Notes: generated from the letters alone by a model not told the origin. DNA of 15,172 nucleotides from Nitrososphaerota archaeon (GCA_003135575.1 PLCG01000090.1:1-15172), one strand, 5' to 3'. Positions 1-7,226 are shown, counted from the first letter of the stretch. A program made the numbers and translations.

Positions 1-1
1 C

Positions 2-1171
2 GCGTACGTCTACACTGTTGTCGCTACAGGTCTGATTCTGGCCTCCGTCATCGTCCTGACGTTCCTGGCCCTCGCGGTCTACCTGATTCCGTCGGGAATC
101 GGCGACAAGAGCATCGCCAGGCTGCTCTGGGACAGGAAGATACACATGGTCCTATTCGGCGCATATGCCGGCTTCATCGTATTCGCAGCCATCTACCTTG
201 CAGTCGACCAGCCCTTCCTGATCCAGCAAGTGCCGAGCGTAACCGGAGTCATCCTGCCCGTCTCAGCGTTCAACACCAGTTACCTCGGGATTCTACTGAT
301 TGTCCAGCTCGTCTTCTTGCTCTACCCCTCGGTGCTCCTGATCCTTGCCTCGAGGAAGGCGAAGGACCCCGCTGTCAGGCGCGTGCTGAGGATCCTCCCA
401 GCGGTCTGGAGCGGCATCGGGATCGACCTCTTGTTCTTCAACGGATACCTTCTCTCGATAAACATCGATGCCACGTCTTTCGGCTATCTCATCGCATCCA
501 CGGCCTTTGGTGTGACGGCGCTTGTCTTCAGAAGGGCGTCCCTCCTCACGGCGTTCTTCGAGCCGGTCAGGGCCACCGGGAAGACCGCTGCAGAGTTCCC
601 GTTCACCGAGCGCCTCGACGTCCCAGCGACCTTCCTTCAGGGGCGTGCGCTCCTTCTCGAGACTGACCCATCGGTTCCGTACGAGCAGGTCGTGACCGAC
701 TTTGTCCGCCAGTCCCTCTCGAACAACAGCACGGTATACGCGTTCACAGCGAAGGGGAGCCCGATATACAGCGCGCTCCGCAAGATCGGCGGAGTGAGGT
801 TCTACATCCTCTCGACGAAGGTGTCGTATCCCAAGCCTGAGGAGAACGAGCCCTCCGAGATACTGGTACCCTCCAATGACCAAGCCGTATTACTCGACCT
901 AATCGACAAGACGGTGTCCGCCGCAACCGCTCCGGCACAAGTGGCGATCGTCTTCGACAGCATATCTGACATGATACTCTCTGCTGGGTTCGAGGGGACA
1001 TACAAGTTCGTGAAACAGATGAACGAGGCCACGGGTAACGGAAGGACTGCCGCGCTGTTCCTGATGACTCTCGGCGCGCACGATGAGAAACAGGTCAGCT
1101 TCGTCAGGAGCCTGTTCCCGACTCAGCTAATAGAGGACGCCGCCGGGCTGAGGCTGACCCGCTCGCAATAG
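2..1171 (+). CDS. Membrane sensor-like protein with C-terminal KaiC-like domain (5' end outside window)
   Basis: The reading frame is open from base 2, so this gene is cut by the window edge. An ATG at 146 lies between hydrophobic segments and is unlikely to be the true start. The first two thirds hold at least five hydrophobic segments with a short Arg/Lys-rich loop, resembling the N-terminal seven-helix regions of membrane sensor proteins. From about residue 160 (numbered from ATG 146) a soluble domain begins that resembles a KaiC/RecA-like fold. A Walker B-like strand ends in Asp271 (VAIVFDS), and a GAHDEKQV motif sits at 310-317. This motif recurs at 10525-11301 and in variant form at 2323-2991. 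No Walker A motif is visible where one would be expected (around residues 168-180), so the domain probably does not hydrolyse ATP. A membrane-tethered signalling or scaffold role is inference. The fold call needs a structure or profile search. Confidence 0.75.
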   Translation, partial: AYVYTVVATGLILASVIVLTFLALAVYLIPSGIGDKSIARLLWDRKIHMVLFGAYAGFIVFAAIYLAVDQPFLIQQVPSVTGVILPVSAFNTSYLGILLIVQLVFLLYPSVLLILASRKAKDPAVRRVLRILPAVWSGIGIDLLFFNGYLLSINIDATSFGYLIASTAFGVTALVFRRASLLTAFFEPVRATGKTAAEFPFTERLDVPATFLQGRALLLETDPSVPYEQVVTDFVRQSLSNNSTVYAFTAKGSPIYSALRKIGGVRFYILSTKVSYPKPEENEPSEILVPSNDQAVLLDLIDKTVSAATAPAQVAIVFDSISDMILSAGFEGTYKFVKQMNEATGNGRTAALFLMTLGAHDEKQVSFVRSLFPTQLIEDAAGLRLTRSQ

Positions 1172-1224
1172 AAGAGCGGCCCAACCCCCGACGATTCATT
1201 CAAAGCACATATATCGAGGAGCAG

Positions 1225-1545
1225 GTGCTGTGGTCGCTGATGGTGAGCATACTTCCTCCTGACGCCTCCGTCACTTTCATACTGGCGTTGCTTATCCCGC
1301 CTGTATTAGGATTCCTGGTCGGGACGATAATAAAGAAGGCCATCGCCCTCGGCGCCGCAATCGCGATTCTTCTGCTGATCCTCATATTCGTGGGGGTCCT
1401 AACGCCGTCTCAGGTGATCCAGCCCGTCGTTTCGCTATTCAGGTCAGGCCCTGCTCTGGCCGCCAAGGCGACCCAAATCGCGGGGTACCTTCCCTACTCG
1501 TCCGTGACTTTCTTAATCGGCCTCGCAGTGGGCTTCTTCAGATAG
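1225..1545 (+). CDS. Small FUN14-like membrane protein
   Basis: This is a 106-residue, almost wholly hydrophobic protein with three likely membrane segments. The pattern PPVLGFLVGTIIKK, then a long aliphatic helix, then a C-terminal LIGLAVGFFR resembles archaeal FUN14-family proteins, which are small membrane proteins of unclear function. The GTG start at 1225 is preceded by GAGGAG at 1216-1221, a short but usable spacing. An in-frame ATG at 1240 is the alternative and would shorten the protein by five residues. The gene follows the receptor-like gene by about 50 bases on the same strand and may be co-transcribed with it. It ends four bases before the 3' end of the convergent gene. The coding call is good; the family call rests on pattern only. 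Confidence 0.65.
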   Translation: MLWSLMVSILPPDASVTFILALLIPPVLGFLVGTIIKKAIALGAAIAILLLILIFVGVLTPSQVIQPVVSLFRSGPALAAKATQIAGYLPYSSVTFLIGLAVGFFR

Positions 1546-1549
1546 CCGT

Positions 1550-1813
1550 CTAGAGGAGCCATTCTCTGGGAGGGCCGTCCCCTCCGGCGCAATGGACCTC
1601 CCCCATCACCCTACGCACGAAAGAGGGGCACGCGAAGCATATGAGGAAACCCACCTCGTCCTTCACGACGGGGCAGTCGACGTTCTCCTTCTTCATCCTG
1701 GCCATCGCCTTGCCGCTCGCCACCCCCTTCAGTTGTGTCGTGACATCTTTGGGGATGCGCTTCGGCTTGACCGCTTCCTTGACCTTGACTACGAATTGAT
1801 AATCGGCAGGCAA
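1550..1813 (-). CDS. Small Cys-containing protein, possible metal binder
   Basis: The protein has 87 residues with a basic N-terminal half and a Cys cluster: VDCPVV, then CFACPSF, then GEVHC near the end. Four cysteines in about 30 residues suggest a small zinc or Fe-S site, as in other short archaeal proteins of unknown role. The start is TTG at 1813. A TATA-like stretch on the minus strand (TTTTTATC) is centred about 30 bases upstream, predicting a nearly leaderless transcript that begins just before this TTG. That favours this frame over the overlapping open frames on both strands. The gene converges on the FUN14-like gene with a four-base gap. No function is assigned. Confidence 0.55.
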   Translation of the reverse strand: MPADYQFVVKVKEAVKPKRIPKDVTTQLKGVASGKAMARMKKENVDCPVVKDEVGFLICFACPSFVRRVMGEVHCAGGDGPPREWLL

Positions 1814-1838
1814 ACCCTCTTACCTTCGTCGACAGGCC

Positions 1839-1848
1839 GATAAAAACC
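1839..1848 (-). promoter_or_regulatory. TATA-like box for the small Cys-containing gene
   Basis: The minus strand reads GGTTTTTATCGG here, with the A/T core centred about 30 bases before the TTG at 1813. In archaea the TATA box usually lies about 26 bases before the transcription start, so the leader would be only a few bases long. Confidence 0.4.
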
Positions 1849-1991
1849 TGAGTGCTATCAGCTTCCGTCGAGCTATCCAGGCCTCCAAACTGCTGAGTTT
1901 TCTTTTCGGCTCCGTTCAATTTACGAGCTGCCAACTCCGGCACACGAGCGAAACCGAGAGGCTTGAGAATGGCTAGAACAATGTTCCACAT

Positions 1992-2001
1992 CGCTTTATA
2001 G
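1992..2001 (+). promoter_or_regulatory. TATA-like box for the small gene at 2033
   Basis: CGCTTTATAGCG on the plus strand has a TATA-like core. Transcription would start near 2022-2026, shortly before the TTG at 2033. The core is nearly palindromic and so gives no strand information by itself. A minus-strand promoter here would start transcription well inside the minus open frame that begins at 1991. Confidence 0.3.
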
Positions 2002-2032
2002 CGAACTACAGGAATTGAAGTCGGCCCTACAT

Positions 2033-2296
2033 TTGACCGAGCAGCGGAGCAGTCCTCTCAACAAGAACGAGGGGCCTGACATTGAATTCAAGTATATCGC
2101 TCGAATCAGAGCGTTTGAGACCTTCCGAAATGTCCTTCGCAATGAAGGAATATCCATACCCGAGACTGGAGGGGGCAATGTGAGTTCCATCTCAGAAAAA
2201 CGCCTTGACATGAAGGCCTACAAGCAGCGCGGATTGGTTGGGTCGTACAGCATCATCAGAGCGCGTAGAGTTGAAGAGGTTGTCGAGGAAGGCTAG
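2033..2296 (+). CDS. Small hypothetical protein
   Basis: The open frame encodes 87 residues from TTG 2033, or 93 from TTG 2015. I prefer 2033 because a TATA-like box at 1992-2001 would place the transcription start at about 2022-2026. The protein is soluble and charged, with a Gly-rich turn (ETGGGNVS) in the middle and a basic then acidic C-terminus (RARRVEEVVEEG). I do not recognise a family. G+C at third positions is lower than in neighbouring genes, so it could be foreign or not a gene. It converges on the KaiC-like gene, with 26 bases between the two 3' ends. Confidence 0.4.
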   Translation: MTEQRSSPLNKNEGPDIEFKYIARIRAFETFRNVLRNEGISIPETGGGNVSSISEKRLDMKAYKQRGLVGSYSIIRARRVEEVVEEG

Positions 2297-2322
2297 TTCC
2301 GGGCGAACCGGGCCGGACTGCG

Positions 2323-2991
2323 CTACCTGCCTATCGTGAAGGCGATCCACTTCGGGGACAGCGGGGTCGCCGAGAGCCTGCTAACCATCATGAACCTCCC
2401 TTGCTCCGAGAACTTCATCCTGATGGTCCCGTCGGTGGCGTATTCGACTGACTTCACTGTCTTTTCGTCGTGCACCCCCTCCTCGAGCAGCACCAAGCCG
2501 GTCACCCCCCTTGTCTGGAGCTTCGTGTGCACCGTGTCAAGGAGCCTGAGCGCCCTCTCCGCACCGCCATAGTTGATCACGTCGGTGAACGAGTCTATCA
2601 CTATCCTTGCTTCGTCCTCAGGCTGGACGCCCGCATCGTCGATGATCGAGGTTATGCCGACCGAGAAGTCCGTGAGAGACGTCAGGCTTGCAGAGTACTT
2701 GGACTTTGACTTGCCAGACTTCCAAGAATAGGCGTCGAGGACGTGCAGGTGCTTTTCAACGCCCTTGTTCCAGTTGAATTGCTCCATCGTCTCGAGCACT
2801 CGGTCCTCCCCCTCGCTCGTCGCGACCAGGAACGTGTCCTTCTTCTGCTCCACGCCGGTGTAGAGGAACCGCTTGCTGAGGATGCTCTTCCCCGCGCCAG
2901 GAGGTCCCAGCACGAGGCAGAGGCTGCCGGCAGGCACTCCCCCGAGCATCATCTGGTCCATGTCAGGGACCCCTATCGGCAGGCGCTTCAT
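2323..2991 (-). CDS. KaiC/Rad55-like RecA-fold ATPase
   Basis: A single-domain KaiC-like protein of 222 residues. The N-terminal element PIGVPDMDQMMLGGVPAGS is the usual KaiC/Rad55 opening. Walker A is GPPGAGKS at 29-36. Acidic residues at 60 and 62 (SEGED) lie where KaiC carries its catalytic Glu pair. Walker B is ARIVIDS with Asp133. An EGVHDEKTV motif follows at 171-179, and the C-terminus keeps the strand and turn pattern of KaiC domains. All ATP-binding elements appear intact, so an active ATPase is expected. Its partner is unknown; archaeal homologues act in signalling, motility (the ArlH branch) and DNA repair (RadA/Rad55 branches), and sequence alone does not decide. The ATG at 2991 has no Shine-Dalgarno; an A/T-rich stretch at 3017-3026 sits at about -26 to -35. 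It is divergent from the carotenoid gene. Confidence 0.85.
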   Translation of the reverse strand: MKRLPIGVPDMDQMMLGGVPAGSLCLVLGPPGAGKSILSKRFLYTGVEQKKDTFLVATSEGEDRVLETMEQFNWNKGVEKHLHVLDAYSWKSGKSKSKYSASLTSLTDFSVGITSIIDDAGVQPEDEARIVIDSFTDVINYGGAERALRLLDTVHTKLQTRGVTGLVLLEEGVHDEKTVKSVEYATDGTIRMKFSEQGRFMMVSRLSATPLSPKWIAFTIGR

Positions 2992-3069
2992 TGACGCGCC
3001 AGCCCTAGGTCTACGGGTTAAGAAGTATTCAGTGCTAATCGAAGCGCGCGAGGAAAAACCCTAAAGGGC

Positions 3070-3921
3070 GTGCGAAAGGACTGGCGAAGTCGCGTTTTGA
3101 ATAGGGACCGGGCTGCATGGGCGGTATGCTATGCGTTCCTTGCATACCTGTTCCTCAGCGAGGTCCCCCAGCTCAGTAGCCTTCCCTTCTTCTCGATCCA
3201 GGCCGCGTTCATTCTTCTGGTCATCGTGTACTTTCTCTGCTCTTTCATCAGTTGGGGGGTGACAGCCGCGACCAAATACCTAGTGATCACCTGGCTCACT
3301 TCGTACACGATCGAGTACGTCGGGGTGACCACGGGGTACCCTTTTGGAAATTACTTCTACACTTCCGCTATGGGCCAGTTCCTCGGCCCAGTACCGATAT
3401 TCATCCCGTTCCTGTGGTGCGCCCTTGGATACTTCTGCCTCCGGGCTTGCGGGCCCTCGATAGTGGCTCCGGCGCTGCTCATGGTGCTGCTCGACCTCTC
3501 GTTGGATCCGCTCTTCTCGCAGAGCCTGTGGACCTGGCAGAGCAGTATAGGCCCTCAATACTTCGGCGTTCCGGTGTTGAACTTCTTCGGCTGGTTCATA
3601 ACCTCCATCGCCGTGTTCACGCTCGTCAAGGTCGTCATCAAGTGGAATGCAGGGAACTCCAGGAAGAGCATAATCTTCTCCGGAGGAAGCGCCGAGGCCG
3701 TGGGGTTCTACTTCCTCTTTGGTGTGAGCACCGTCCTATACCAGCTCTATTCGGGCATCCCGGAAGCGGCCGGAGTGACAGGTATCCTCTATGTGGTCGC
3801 GGCTGTTTTGCTCTGGGGGATGAGGGCCAGGGGAGAGAACCGTTCATCTTGGACCGAGGGGCAAATGTCCAGAAGCGAGCTACGGACCATCCCTACTGCA
3901 AGATCCTTAGAACACCCGTGA
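3070..3921 (+). CDS. Carotenoid biosynthesis protein, DUF422/CruF family
   Basis: A 283-residue membrane protein with about seven hydrophobic segments. It carries the family hallmarks in order: an EYVGVTTGYPFGNYFY element near residue 90, a PIFIPFLWCALGY helix, LLDLSLDP, a W-W pair, and YFGVPVLNFFGW near 160. Members of PF04240 include CruF and the archaeal bisanhydrobacterioruberin hydratase, which hydrate the ends of long acyclic carotenoids in the membrane. Which carotenoid is made here cannot be told, and no other carotenoid gene is in the window. The start is GTG 3070, directly after AAAGGG; a TTG 27 bases downstream is possible. The last 30 residues form a hydrophilic tail. It runs convergently into the second KaiC-like gene, with 55 bases between the stops. 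Confidence 0.85.
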   Translation: MRKDWRSRVLNRDRAAWAVCYAFLAYLFLSEVPQLSSLPFFSIQAAFILLVIVYFLCSFISWGVTAATKYLVITWLTSYTIEYVGVTTGYPFGNYFYTSAMGQFLGPVPIFIPFLWCALGYFCLRACGPSIVAPALLMVLLDLSLDPLFSQSLWTWQSSIGPQYFGVPVLNFFGWFITSIAVFTLVKVVIKWNAGNSRKSIIFSGGSAEAVGFYFLFGVSTVLYQLYSGIPEAAGVTGILYVVAAVLLWGMRARGENRSSWTEGQMSRSELRTIPTARSLEHP

Positions 3922-3976
3922 ATCTTCACTGGAAAGCTGTGACGGGAGGGACTATTGGGATAATTACAGCTCTGGA

Positions 3977-4732
3977 TCAGAATATCTGCTCGCCCGGGAA
4001 GACCTCTATCCCGTGCTCAGTGATTCGATAAGGATGGGGCTGGGTGTCGTGGGCGACGCCACGCATCTTCTCGATGCTGAAGACTCGAGTGAAAGTGGAA
4101 CCTGCGAGGACCTTTGAAAGGACGATGACACCCTGAGTTAGGAACTCCTCGAAGACGTGCGGGCGCAGGAGCTGGGCATCGTTGAGCTCGTCCACGAAAA
4201 TTGTGGTGCACTTTGTCTTCGAGGCCGCCGCGATGAGGTCAAGGAACGCTATGCGCCTCGTGTACTCGTCGCTAAAGTGGACTATGAGCGTCGAGATGGG
4301 GTCGATGACCAGCCTGGTCGCGCCTACCTTCTTGACCGCATCGACGAGAGACGATATCATCGTTGAGAGAGCGAACTCGTGGCCCCCGACCTCCGCCCCG
4401 CCGAGCTTGATCTTGGCCGGAAGCAGCCTGATTGGGGATGCGTCCACTATCGCTATCTTGCCTTCCTTGACCGGTTTCGCCAGGTCGACTCCCATTTGCT
4501 TTGCGTTTGCAAGGAGCCGTTCCGGGTCCTCGTCCATCGAGAGATAGACGCCGTTCTCGCCCTTCGCGATGCCCGCCTGAAGATATTGTAAGCTGAAGAT
4601 GGTCTTGCCGCTCCCTGGGGCGCCGAGCAGGAGCACCGATGAGCCCTTGGGGACCCCCTTGTCGTCGAGCAGAGAGTCTACGCCCTTGATACCCAGGGGA
4701 ACGTAGGAGGCTCCGTCCAATCTAAGGAACAC
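3977..4732 (-). CDS. KaiC/Rad55-like RecA-fold ATPase, second copy
   Basis: A 251-residue KaiC-domain protein, closer to classical KaiC/Rad55 than the one at 2323-2991. It has YVPLGIKGVDSLL at the N-terminus, Walker A GAPGSGKT at 37-44, and a YLSMDEDPERL segment where KaiC carries its catalytic glutamates (here Asp-Glu). Walker B is RLVIDPIS with Asp144. The C-terminal signature IEKMRGVAHD is followed by PYRITEHGIEVFP. It is expected to bind and hydrolyse ATP, possibly as a hexamer or filament. The start GTG 4732 leaves a complete domain; TTG 4720 is an alternative. There is no clear TATA box or Shine-Dalgarno upstream, because the TnpB gene ends only 45 bases away. The gene may therefore be transcribed with TnpB or have had its promoter displaced. 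Confidence 0.87.
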   Translation of the reverse strand: MFLRLDGASYVPLGIKGVDSLLDDKGVPKGSSVLLLGAPGSGKTIFSLQYLQAGIAKGENGVYLSMDEDPERLLANAKQMGVDLAKPVKEGKIAIVDASPIRLLPAKIKLGGAEVGGHEFALSTMISSLVDAVKKVGATRLVIDPISTLIVHFSDEYTRRIAFLDLIAAASKTKCTTIFVDELNDAQLLRPHVFEEFLTQGVIVLSKVLAGSTFTRVFSIEKMRGVAHDTQPHPYRITEHGIEVFPGEQIF

Positions 4733-4777
4733 CCCATAGATCAGACTTCGGGGCTTCTGCTCGGAGGATTAGAGTCA
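4733..4777 (-). other. Probable right end of the TnpB element (guide-RNA scaffold region)
   Basis: Directly after the TnpB stop the minus strand reads GAGCAGAAGCCCC, then 14 bases, then GGGG. An AGAAGCCCC...GGGG hairpin-like arrangement is what I recall from the right ends of IS605/IS1341-type elements. In TnpB systems the omega RNA overlaps the 3' end of tnpB and its scaffold stops at the right end, so the flanking DNA acts as guide. Here that flank is the start of the KaiC-like gene at 4732. The exact boundary is not visible. Confidence 0.35.
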
Positions 4778-5899
4778 TCATCCCGTCTCGTTCCCCTTCA
4801 CGGCTTCATCTGTGCCCCGCGCTTCTGGGCGAGCCTCACCCAGACATCTTATCTTTCCGCGCCTCTCGATGTTAATCGCGGCGTTGAGGTCGCGGTCGAG
4901 CATGGCACCACAATGAGGGCATAGCCAGCTCCTATCGGTGAGCTTCAGATTCCTGTTGATGCCGCCACAGATATTGCAAGTCTTCGACGTATATGAGGGG
5001 GAGACGTACTCCACCGGGACTCCAGCCCACCCGGCCTTGTAGTCGATGTAGGACTGCAGCTTGCGGAAGGGCCATTGGGCAATCCTTCTGCGCTTCGCGG
5101 TTCTTTCTCCGTTCCCTCGTTGGTGCGCGTATCTTATCCCTTTGAGCCTCTCTAGCACGATAGCCTCGTTGTTGGCCCTCGCTTTTTCAACGATTAGAGT
5201 TGAGACTCTGTGAAGAGCTTGATCCACGCGCTCTTCCTCTCTTCTTGAAGAAGCGTACTTCCGCTTGAGCCGCCTGTCGGGAGCATGTTCTTCGTAGAAC
5301 TTGGAGCGGCGAATACCGTAAAGGGTGTGAAGGCGAGCGACCTCTGAGAGGTCATGGATTGTGCCGTCGCTCCCCACGATTGATTTCTCGTTGACATCGT
5401 ATCCGACCCTCCTACTAGGTTCTGCGAGAGTAGACTCCTTCGAGAATGCGATGATGATGGATGTTTCTGTGATAGTGACAGAGCCGCGCTTAAGCGTCTT
5501 GTCCATCAGGAAGGACCTCTGATACTCGCCGTATTGAAGGGGGATCAGGACCCGCTCGCCTTTTCTGAAGGGTAGGGAGAGGATGGAGTAATTGAGGGAG
5601 AAGTTTGCGCTATCCATCTTGAACATGAATCTCTTTGCGTATGGTCTTCTATGCCAGTGCTTGTGCTTCTTCACGATTGACCAAGCGACTTCAGCAACAG
5701 AATACGGGAAGCACGACACGACGCCGTATTGCTCTTGGATTTCCTTGTAGATTCTGTCCCTGAGCTCGAGACGTCCTCTGATATTCTCGGCAATGCATGT
5801 TCGGATAGCTTCGTTGATCATGTCCCGGGCGCCGCAGAGCAGTTCTCGAGTCTGGGGATTCGCCTGATAGCCGAACACGACTGTCTTTACGGCTTTCAT
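4778..5899 (-). CDS. tnpB: TnpB RNA-guided nuclease (IS605/IS1341-type OrfB)
   Basis: A 373-residue TnpB. I take the ATG at 5899 rather than the farther in-frame start at 5983, because the protein proper begins with MKAVKTVVFGYQ and a TATA-like CTTAAGTAG is centred 26 bases before this ATG. The RuvC-like triad is complete: Asp168 in GYDVNEKS, Glu250 in IVLERLKG and Asp335 in DRDLNAAINI. The zinc-finger insert has CNICG and CPHCG (Cys308, 311, 327, 330). TnpB uses an RNA made from the element's own right end to cut matching DNA, which helps keep the element in the genome. No TnpA transposase is adjacent, so this is a TnpB-only element. The intact motifs argue against decay. Confidence 0.92.
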   Translation of the reverse strand: MKAVKTVVFGYQANPQTRELLCGARDMINEAIRTCIAENIRGRLELRDRIYKEIQEQYGVVSCFPYSVAEVAWSIVKKHKHWHRRPYAKRFMFKMDSANFSLNYSILSLPFRKGERVLIPLQYGEYQRSFLMDKTLKRGSVTITETSIIIAFSKESTLAEPSRRVGYDVNEKSIVGSDGTIHDLSEVARLHTLYGIRRSKFYEEHAPDRRLKRKYASSRREEERVDQALHRVSTLIVEKARANNEAIVLERLKGIRYAHQRGNGERTAKRRRIAQWPFRKLQSYIDYKAGWAGVPVEYVSPSYTSKTCNICGGINRNLKLTDRSWLCPHCGAMLDRDLNAAINIERRGKIRCLGEARPEARGTDEAVKGNETG

Positions 5900-5918
5900 G
5901 GTCTGAGACCTTGATTTG

Positions 5919-5929
5919 CTACTTAAGCT
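5919..5929 (-). promoter_or_regulatory. TATA-like box of tnpB
   Basis: The minus strand reads GAGCTTAAGTAGC with its core centred 26 bases before the ATG at 5899. This spacing predicts a leaderless message starting at that ATG and supports it over the upstream start. Confidence 0.4.
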
Positions 5930-5946
5930 CCACGCACTCGAGCGAG

Positions 5947-5966
5947 GTCCGTCCTGTGGATCGGAC
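5947..5966. repeat. Short inverted repeat, possible left-end hairpin of the TnpB element
   Basis: GTCCG at 5947-5951 pairs with CGGAC at 5962-5966 around a ten-base loop, about 50 bases before the tnpB start. IS200/IS605 elements carry subterminal hairpins at their ends, so this is a candidate left-end structure. A five-base stem can arise by chance. Confidence 0.25.
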
Positions 5967-5986
5967 ATCACAACGTAGGACAAAGT

Positions 5987-6469
5987 CTAGCTCGTGCTCT
6001 TCGTGATGTGGCTTTTCAGGGTTTGCTCAAAGGCCTGCGGGTTCTGCACTTCGAAGCTCGCAATCTCGACGCCGTTGTCGGTCTCTGTGGTGATCATGAG
6101 CCTCGAATAACTCTCAGAGTCGTCAAGGAACCCCGGACTGGTGTTTATCCCGCGCTCGCCTGAGCTCTTCTTCTCAAAGTCGTCCTTGTTCTTCCAGTTC
6201 GGGCGGCTCCTCCGCGCACGTACCCCTGACTCGACCGTGACGTCCAGGATGGTATTGAGCGATATTGAGAGTACTCTGCCCGTGGATGTCAATCTGCCGT
6301 TCTGGAGCACCCCGGTGTATCGTGGCTCGTAGATGTGGAAGATCAGGTATCTCGAGTTCAGTATGAGCTTGCCGACCATGACGTGGGGGAACGAGGCAAG
6401 ATGGCCTTCGTAGTAGACGAAGACGTTCGCTGCGACTTTGGCGGTCTCTAGCGACGATTTTTGGCTCGT
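5987..6469 (-). CDS. PH-like hypothetical protein, likely starting at a near-cognate ACG
   Basis: From the conventional ATG at 6379 the protein has 130 residues and resembles small PH-like proteins: GKLILNSRYLIFHIYE early and GVEIASFEVQNPQAF near the end. The frame stays open 30 codons further upstream and reads like the missing first strand of the domain (VFVYYEGHLASFPHV). No ATG, GTG or TTG occurs in that extension. At 6469 there is ACG followed by SQKSSLETAKV, one base after the stop of the upstream gene. GGAGG lies at 6478-6482, eight bases before it. I therefore annotate 160 residues from the ACG, which is either a rare start or an ATG that has mutated or been misread. The middle (RRSRPNWKNKDDFEKK) is a charged, probably flexible loop. 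Its role is unknown; the gene is co-directional with, and probably coupled to, the membrane protein upstream. Confidence 0.6.
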   Translation of the reverse strand, partial: TSQKSSLETAKVAANVFVYYEGHLASFPHVMVGKLILNSRYLIFHIYEPRYTGVLQNGRLTSTGRVLSISLNTILDVTVESGVRARRSRPNWKNKDDFEKKSSGERGINTSPGFLDDSESYSRLMITTETDNGVEIASFEVQNPQAFEQTLKSHITKSTS

Positions 6470-6470
6470 A

Positions 6471-6929
6471 TCACTCGCCTCCGGCCTGCTGCTCGACCGT
6501 CATCTCTCGGCTCCTTCTCTTTCCTGCGAAGGGGTCAAGGGTTGCCATCGACTCGACGTCGTGGATGCCACGTGCTGCGACCAAGCAGCCGCCGAGCGTG
6601 AGGAATGCGCAAGCCGCCGCAAGAGGGACCGGGAAGAAAACCGCGACAATACCGGTCTCTGCAGCGAGAACTCCGCTCGCTGAGATCAGCAGACCAATCT
6701 GGTTGATGAAGGATCGACTTCGGTGCGCCCCGAAGATCAGCGCCATAGCCCCGAGCGAAAGACCGGAGATGCCTGCATAGAGCCACTGAGATGAGAACGC
6801 GACCGCGGCCACCGTGGTGACCATGAAGATGAAGCTGCCCGCGAGCGAAAGAGCAAAGCCCCTGAGCTTCCTGCTCCTGCCATCTACCTCTGCGTATAAC
6901 TCAGGGTACATCGGTCTGTGATTGCGCAT
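6471..6929 (-). CDS. Four-helix membrane protein of unknown function
   Basis: A 152-residue protein. A hydrophilic N-terminus (about 24 residues) and a charged C-terminal tail flank four hydrophobic segments arranged as two pairs: about 25-47 and 49-68, then 76-98 and 102-123. A short basic turn (AHRSRS) separates the pairs. I recognise no family. The ATG at 6929 has an A/T-rich AAACTTTTGA about 26 bases upstream, a weak TATA candidate. The stop is one base before the proposed start of the PH-like gene, and a GGAGG near its 3' end could serve that gene, so the two probably form one operon. Joint action at the membrane is a guess from arrangement. Confidence 0.65.
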   Translation of the reverse strand: MRNHRPMYPELYAEVDGRSRKLRGFALSLAGSFIFMVTTVAAVAFSSQWLYAGISGLSLGAMALIFGAHRSRSFINQIGLLISASGVLAAETGIVAVFFPVPLAAACAFLTLGGCLVAARGIHDVESMATLDPFAGKRRSREMTVEQQAGGE

Positions 6930-7226
6930 CTCAGACTTCTCCGCTAGAGTTCAAAAGTTTAGACCTGAAGGATTGGAAAGCGCTCACAACGCAGAATCCG
7001 GCCGGGCGGAATCCAGCGGAAGTCGCAATGAAGCGTGCTTATCGGATGAATGGGCGCTTATATTGACGACGGTACATTCTGGGTAACGAGTCATAGCCCT
7101 CCTTCCTCGGAAAATAGGCGAAAGGGCTTGCAGGAGAAGCGGTGAATGGGGGAACCTTGTGATGAGCAAGGCGAACTCAGGAGCAGATGCAGGCAAGGAT
7201 GACCCTTCGACTCTTGGAGCGAAGAG
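6930..7226. other. Intergenic region, no gene seen
   Basis: Open frames here are short, overlap on both strands and resemble nothing I know. The stretch holds the weak upstream A/T element for the gene at 6929 and GCTTATATTG near 7057-7066 on the plus strand, with no convincing gene behind it. I saw no tRNA or CRISPR-like repeat. Confidence 0.4.

Noticed and set aside
293..883. A 196-codon open frame on the minus strand within the receptor-like gene
   Set aside because: It is Arg/Glu-rich shadow sequence opposite a clearly coding membrane protein, with no domain pattern.
3935..3971. AGCTGT...ACAGCT inverted repeat between convergent genes, possible terminator
   Set aside because: The stem is six bases with a 25-base loop and no T-run follows on either strand; chance is likely.
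3252..4031. A 259-codon plus-strand frame overlapping the carotenoid gene
   Set aside because: It is the out-of-frame reading of the DUF422 gene; its sequence is low in hydrophobic structure and runs into the next gene's 3' end.
4182..4547. Plus-strand frame within the second KaiC-like gene
   Set aside because: It is antisense to conserved Walker motifs and shows no domain of its own.
5194..5397. A 67-codon minus frame inside tnpB
   Set aside because: It lies inside an intact TnpB in another frame and has no recognised sequence.
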